A stretch of 9,335 nt of DNA, taken from positions 1-9,335 of the forward strand of contig JAISJG010000007.1 in NCBI GenBank assembly GCA_031261625.1, given 5' to 3'. The translations under genes and the position numbers were made by a program. The notes below the pieces were generated by a model. That model did not search any database and was not told the origin of the DNA. It saw only the letters and a program-made list of their open reading frames with translations. Source of the stretch: Candidatus Methanoplasma sp. Its GTDB lineage: Archaea; Thermoplasmatota; Thermoplasmata; Methanomassiliicoccales; Methanomethylophilaceae. Below, in pieces: positions 6,440 through 9,335 of this stretch. How positions within the stretch are numbered: position 1 is the stretch's first letter; each line of letters begins with the position of its first letter.

Positions 6440-7449
6440 ATTTCTCTGATGGTCTCGTCTATTTTCATTCCGAAGTGACGTCCGCCCGCTTCCAGTCTGG
6501 CGTATACTTTGTCGCCTTTTTTGATCTTGGCGACAGAGATCGAACCGTCGGGTCCGGCGAGTTTCACTGTTTCGGCGTTCTGAAGGATGGTGGTGTATTT
6601 TCCTGTCCCATCGGTTGCTTCGAGCAATACCAGCGGACGCAGTTCTATCTTGCATCTTCCTACGGATGAGAGTCTGGTGTGGCCTTCCGAGTCCACAAGC
6701 ACGACGGGTTCTCCGGACTTCAGTTCGGAAAGGTATCTGGTCCTTCCTTCCGGCCCCAGTACATAGGCATGGACGGCACCGGCGTTTACCCTGAAGGGTC
6801 TTGCCGCGACGTATCCGTTGTCCTCGCTTTCCGACTGTATCAGGAATAAGCATGAAGCGGACGAACCGATGAGTATGCCTTCTCCGGGTTTCATTATGGA
6901 AACGGTATCTACGCATACTCTGTCGCCGATCTCGATGTTCTTGATGCTGACGACTTCCAGAGCAACGAGTTTCACGTCCTCGTTGTTGCCGATGACGTTC
7001 GCGAATTTGCGTATCTCGTTGCCTGTCTTTACATCGATGACTATTCCGTCGACCCCTTTCTCCAGAGTTTGAAGATATAATTTCGCCTGTTCCGGATCGG
7101 ATGCGCAGGCGAATACCTTCGTTCCCGAATTGCGGAATCTGGCTATGAGGTTCTCCAACGGAATTATGGTCCAATCGGAAGTTCCCAGAATGACGGCTTT
7201 TATCTTGCCGGCAAGGTTCATGGCTTCTTCCTGATCCTTGGGGCTTTTGAGCTCGAATAATCTTATTTCGTCGGATATGCGGCCGTTGTCATTGTACAGC
7301 AGGGTCACCTTTCCGAGGGATTCGAAATCCTTGTCCTCGGGTCTGACGATAACGGTGGTTATACCGGATTCCAGAGCGCTGAGGAGAAGTTCCTTTCTTT
7401 TCTTCTTATCATCAGGGACATCCGCCCTGACATAGGTCTCTTTCGCCAT
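6436..7449 (-). CDS. aroB': 3-dehydroquinate synthase II (AroB', archaeal type)
   Basis: Second step of the archaeal route: NAD-dependent oxidative deamination and cyclisation of ADTH to 3-dehydroquinate. It is unrelated to bacterial AroB. The protein has 337 residues, within the family range, and is intact. Recognisable family blocks are GDRVCVDT (175-182), GEGILIGSSASCLFLIQSE (189-207), ARPFRVNAGAVHAYVLGP (216-233), TRYLSELKSGEPVV (237-250), and the C-terminal GGRHFGMKIDETI (322-334). The N-terminal third is more variable and rich in charged residues. The ATG at 7449 lies four bases after the ADTH synthase stop. It is preceded by GTGATCC (7457-7451), a perfect match to the 16S 3' end that contains that stop codon, so termination of one gene and initiation of the next share the same bases. 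The 3' end overlaps aroDE by ATGA. Confidence 0.95.
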   Translation of the reverse strand: MAKETYVRADVPDDKKKRKELLLSALESGITTVIVRPEDKDFESLGKVTLLYNDNGRISDEIRLFELKSPKDQEEAMNLAGKIKAVILGTSDWTIIPLENLIARFRNSGTKVFACASDPEQAKLYLQTLEKGVDGIVIDVKTGNEIRKFANVIGNNEDVKLVALEVVSIKNIEIGDRVCVDTVSIMKPGEGILIGSSASCLFLIQSESEDNGYVAARPFRVNAGAVHAYVLGPEGRTRYLSELKSGEPVVLVDSEGHTRLSSVGRCKIELRPLVLLEATDGTGKYTTILQNAETVKLAGPDGSISVAKIKKGDKVYARLEAGGRHFGMKIDETIREI

Positions 7450-7453
7450 GGGA

Positions 7454-8245
7454 TCACTTCAGGATCCTGACCGCTTCCTCGACGGTGGCGCCTTGGAGGA
7501 CGATCTCGGATATCGCACGGGTCATCTTCTCCACGTTGTGGTGCTGGAAGACATTGCGTCCGATGGACACTCCTTTTCCTCCGGCCTGCAGGGAGTCGTA
7601 GACCATGTCGAGTATCTCGCGGTCGGAGTTCATCTTGGGTCCACCCGCTATAACGACGGGTGCGAGAGCCCCTTTGACCACGTTTCTGAACGAGTCTATA
7701 TCTCCGGTGTAGCTGCATTTCACGATGTCGGCACCGAGTTCCGTTGCGACCCTCGCGGCATGTGCCACTGCGATCGGATCGTAGGAGTTCTTTATGTTCG
7801 GTCCTCTGGGATATGCCATTACGAGCAGGGGCATTCCCCACTCGGCGCATTCCTGGGATACCTGGCCGATGTCATGGAGCATATCCGCTTCTGTTTCGGC
7901 TCCAACGTTGATGTGGACGGATACTGCATCCGCTCCGATGGTGAGTGCTTCCTTGACTGTTGCGACCAACACTTTCCCTCTGGATGTCACACCGATGTCG
8001 GTGGATGCTGAGAGGTGCAGAATGAGTCCGATATCACGTCCGCTTGTACGGTGGCTAAAACGGATCAGACCCTTGTGCATAAGAACGGCGGTCGCCCCGC
8101 CGTTGGCTACGTCATCAACGGTTTTCTTCATGTCGATGAGTCCGTCTACCGGCCCTATGGACACCCCATGGTCCATGGGAACGATAACGCTGTTACCGGT
8201 CTTCCTGTCGACTATCCTTTCAAGTCTGATGCTTTTTCCGTACAT
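7454..8245 (-). CDS. aroA': 2-amino-3,7-dideoxy-D-threo-hept-6-ulosonate (ADTH) synthase
   Basis: First step of the archaeal aromatic pathway: condenses L-aspartate semialdehyde with a 6-deoxy-5-ketofructose phosphate donor to form ADTH, replacing DAHP synthase. It belongs to the class I aldolase (DhnA-like) family. The 263 residues form one TIM barrel. D25 in [12 protein letters not shown]145 in MAYPRG and the Schiff-base K176 in [10 protein letters not shown] fall at a constant offset of eight from Asp33, Tyr153 and Lys184 of MJ0400, which supports ADTH synthase rather than a plain fructose-bisphosphate aldolase. GGPKMNS (201-207) and [11 protein letters not shown] (225-235) match the phosphate-binding end of the barrel. 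The setting, immediately before AroB', also favours this call. The ATG at 8245 is first in the operon, preceded by a G-rich stretch (GGGGGG) and a candidate promoter at 8317-8305. Confidence 0.93.
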   Translation of the reverse strand: MYGKSIRLERIVDRKTGNSVIVPMDHGVSIGPVDGLIDMKKTVDDVANGGATAVLMHKGLIRFSHRTSGRDIGLILHLSASTDIGVTSRGKVLVATVKEALTIGADAVSVHINVGAETEADMLHDIGQVSQECAEWGMPLLVMAYPRGPNIKNSYDPIAVAHAARVATELGADIVKCSYTGDIDSFRNVVKGALAPVVIAGGPKMNSDREILDMVYDSLQAGGKGVSIGRNVFQHHNVEKMTRAISEIVLQGATVEEAVRILK

Positions 8246-8304
8246 TTTCAGTCCCCCCGGGTGGAATTCCCCGCCCCGAGTCAGTCACCTGAACCTACGC
8301 GCAA

Positions 8305-8317
8305 GATAAATAATTTT
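8305..8317 (-). promoter_or_regulatory. Candidate TATA box of the aromatic operon
   Basis: Read on the minus strand this is AAAATTATTTATC, close to the archaeal TATA consensus and set in otherwise mixed-composition sequence. Transcription about 25 bases downstream would begin near 8285, leaving a leader of roughly 40 bases before the ADTH synthase ATG at 8245. It is the only good promoter candidate for the whole operon. Confidence 0.55.
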
Positions 8318-8339
8318 GTTATGGGTTTAGTGGGAAATC

Positions 8340-8352
8340 GGTTTTTCAAACC
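8340..8352. repeat. Hyphenated palindrome between the divergent promoters
   Basis: GGTTT-TTC-AAACC is a perfect 5-bp inverted repeat around three bases. It lies one base before the candidate Fic TATA box and about 22 bases upstream of the operon TATA box. The position suits an operator acting on the Fic gene, or on both genes, but the arms are short and chance is possible. Confidence 0.3.
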
Positions 8353-8353
8353 T

Positions 8354-8365
8354 GAAATATACTTA
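8354..8365 (+). promoter_or_regulatory. Candidate TATA box of the Fic gene
   Basis: GAAATATACTTA on the plus strand fits an archaeal TATA element. A start about 25 bases downstream would fall near 8385, giving a leader of roughly 40 bases that contains the ribosome site GGTGG at 8411-8415. Confidence 0.5.
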
Positions 8366-8423
8366 CAATTGCATTACCCACTGTGCAGAAAAAGAGACAG
8401 TCGGAGTACAGGTGGTTGCGGTC

Positions 8424-9335
8424 ATGACGGATGAATATTCTCCGCCGTTCAGTATCACCGCGAAGGTCATTGCTTTGACTGCGGAGATAGGTGAAAAGAT
8501 AGGCAGGATCGGCAATGTCTCCGAATTAACTGTCAGCCGGAAGACCAGGCACGATAATCGGCTCAGATCCATTCATTCATCTTTGGCGATAGAGAACAAC
8601 TCACTCACTCTCGGCCAAGTGTCCGATATTATCAACGGAATACGTGTGTACGGACCGATCCAGGACATCAAAGAGGTAAAAAATGCCCATGAGGCATACA
8701 ATAGGATGCCCGAATTCGACCCGTATAAGACGAAAGACCTTCTGACTGCACACGGATTGATATCGGCAGGTCTGATCAAAGATTCAGGAAGGTTCCGCTC
8801 TTCAGGGGTCGGTATATTCGCCGGCGAGACGCTGATCCATATGGCTCCACCCGCGAAACTGGTTCCGAAACTCATCGGGGATCTGTTCGATTGGGTGAAA
8901 GTCACGGATGTACATCCTCTGGTGAAAAGCTGTATTTTCCATTACGAGTTCGAATTCATACATCCTTTCTCGGATGGAAACGGCCGTACGGGCCGCCTGT
9001 GGCACACAATACTCTTAAGGAAATGGAAGCCGGTGTTCGAGTGGGTACCGATAGAGTCGATGATATACAGACATCAGAACGAATACTATGAGGCCATCGG
9101 TGAATCCACCAATAAAACAGATGCTGGCATATTTGTAGAATTCATGCTTGGAATAATCAATGAGGCATTGGACGAATTCATGACCGCTCAAGATACCGCT
9201 CATGATGCTGATCCGGAATCTGCCCGTATCAACGGACTTATTAAATGTCTTGGGAATGAGGATTTGTCATTTGCTGAGATGATGTCAAGATTGGAGTTAT
9301 CCCACAGAACTTCATTCAGGGAGAATTATCTGAAT
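8424..9335 (+). CDS. Fic-family protein (probable AMPylase, class II self-inhibited), cut by the window end
   Basis: Fic enzymes transfer AMP, or another nucleotide moiety, to target proteins. 304 codons are open to the window edge with no stop. HPFSDGNGRTGR (180-191) is the complete catalytic motif, with H180, D184 and R188. SLAIEN (53-58) matches the class II inhibitory motif [ST]xxxE[GN], whose Glu (E57) is expected to block ATP positioning, so the enzyme should be self-restrained without a separate antitoxin. The following GQVSDIINGIRVYGPIQDI (64-82) is the usual Fic N-domain block. LSFAEMMSRL then LSHRTSFRENYL (near 281-303) begins the C-terminal winged helix common in this subfamily, so only a short end is missing. 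The ATG at 8424 is chosen because GGTGG lies eight bases upstream; an in-frame GTG at 8412 overlaps that site. The target is unknown. It is divergent from the aromatic operon, and no antitoxin gene is seen beside it. Confidence 0.92.
   Translation, partial: MTDEYSPPFSITAKVIALTAEIGEKIGRIGNVSELTVSRKTRHDNRLRSIHSSLAIENNSLTLGQVSDIINGIRVYGPIQDIKEVKNAHEAYNRMPEFDPYKTKDLLTAHGLISAGLIKDSGRFRSSGVGIFAGETLIHMAPPAKLVPKLIGDLFDWVKVTDVHPLVKSCIFHYEFEFIHPFSDGNGRTGRLWHTILLRKWKPVFEWVPIESMIYRHQNEYYEAIGESTNKTDAGIFVEFMLGIINEALDEFMTAQDTAHDADPESARINGLIKCLGNEDLSFAEMMSRLELSHRTSFRENYLN

Larger units (their letters stand above)
1694..8245 (-). other. Seven-gene aromatic (shikimate/chorismate) operon, colinear with the pathway
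   Basis: Seven minus-strand genes run without room for internal promoters or terminators. The junctions in order are: a 4-base gap, ATGA overlap, CTGA overlap, ATGA overlap, TGA directly followed by ATG, and TGATG overlap. The order is ADTH synthase, DHQ synthase II, DHQ dehydratase/shikimate dehydrogenase, shikimate kinase, EPSP synthase, chorismate synthase, chorismate mutase. This is exactly the order of the chemical steps. Such overlaps imply one polycistronic mRNA and translational coupling. The only evident promoter is upstream of 8245. Confidence 0.88.
8246..8423. other. Divergent intergenic region between the aromatic operon and the Fic gene
   Basis: 178 bases without a gene separate the two divergent starts. 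The side nearest the operon (8251-8279) is very G/C-rich: read on the minus strand it gives runs GGGG, GGGG and GGGGGG, and it includes the palindrome GGAATTCC (8263-8270). The middle is AT-rich and holds two opposed candidate TATA boxes (8305-8317 on the minus strand, 8354-8365 on the plus strand). I see no leader peptide, riboswitch fold or RNA gene here. Confidence 0.8.

Noticed and set aside
6440..7174. N-terminal extension of the aroDE frame by 245 codons
   Set aside because: This part is DHQ synthase II read in another frame; its product is low-complexity and arginine-rich. The ATG at 6439 with its ATGA overlap is the natural start.
7359..7850. Minus-strand open frame of 163 codons across the ADTH synthase/DHQ synthase junction
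   Set aside because: It covers two clear genes in a different frame, and its product is arginine-rich with no motif.
7454..8245. Annotation as class I fructose-bisphosphate aldolase
   Set aside because: The family is shared, but the Asp/Tyr/Lys triad aligns with MJ0400 at constant offset and the gene precedes AroB', so ADTH synthase is better supported.
8363..9203. Several short minus-strand frames opposite the Fic gene
   Set aside because: The plus strand carries the complete Fic catalytic and inhibitory motifs in one uninterrupted frame; the antisense products show nothing recognisable.

Overview
The window looks like a piece of a euryarchaeal chromosome. The strongest cue is the use of the archaeal entry to aromatic biosynthesis: an ADTH synthase (MJ0400 type), a type II dehydroquinate synthase (AroB') and a GHMP-family shikimate kinase, in place of the bacterial DAHP synthase, AroB and AroK. 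Archaeal-style TATA elements, GGTG/GTGATC-type ribosome binding sites and the complete avoidance of TAG as a stop codon agree with this. A methanogen-related Thermoplasmata lineage such as Methanomassiliicoccales would fit, but that placement is an inference, not something the sequence proves.

Layout. Positions 60-1706 (+) hold ilvD, dihydroxy-acid dehydratase of branched-chain amino acid and pantothenate precursor synthesis. Positions 8245 down to 1694 (-) hold one very compact seven-gene aromatic operon: ADTH synthase, DHQ synthase II, a fused DHQ dehydratase/shikimate dehydrogenase (AroDE), archaeal shikimate kinase, EPSP synthase (AroA), chorismate synthase (AroC) and chorismate mutase. 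The seven genes are joined by ATGA, CTGA, TGATG or zero-base junctions, and the largest gap is 4 bases. Positions 8246-8423 are a divergent intergenic region with a candidate promoter on each strand. From 8424 (+) to the window edge runs a Fic-family protein, cut off at its C-terminal winged helix.

How the genes work together. The aromatic operon codes for every step from the ADTH-forming aldol/transaldol reaction to prephenate, and gene order follows reaction order exactly. The bifunctional AroDE protein takes two consecutive steps. Prephenate dehydrogenase, prephenate dehydratase and the aminotransferases are not present. ilvD meets the operon tail to tail, with the two coding regions overlapping by 13 bases inside a perfect 9-bp inverted repeat.

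I see no CRISPR array, insertion sequence, tRNA/rRNA gene or phage gene. The most unusual points are the exact pathway colinearity with an AroDE fusion inside an archaeal-type pathway, and the shikimate kinase, whose family-consistent start is a CTG overlapping the upstream stop codon.
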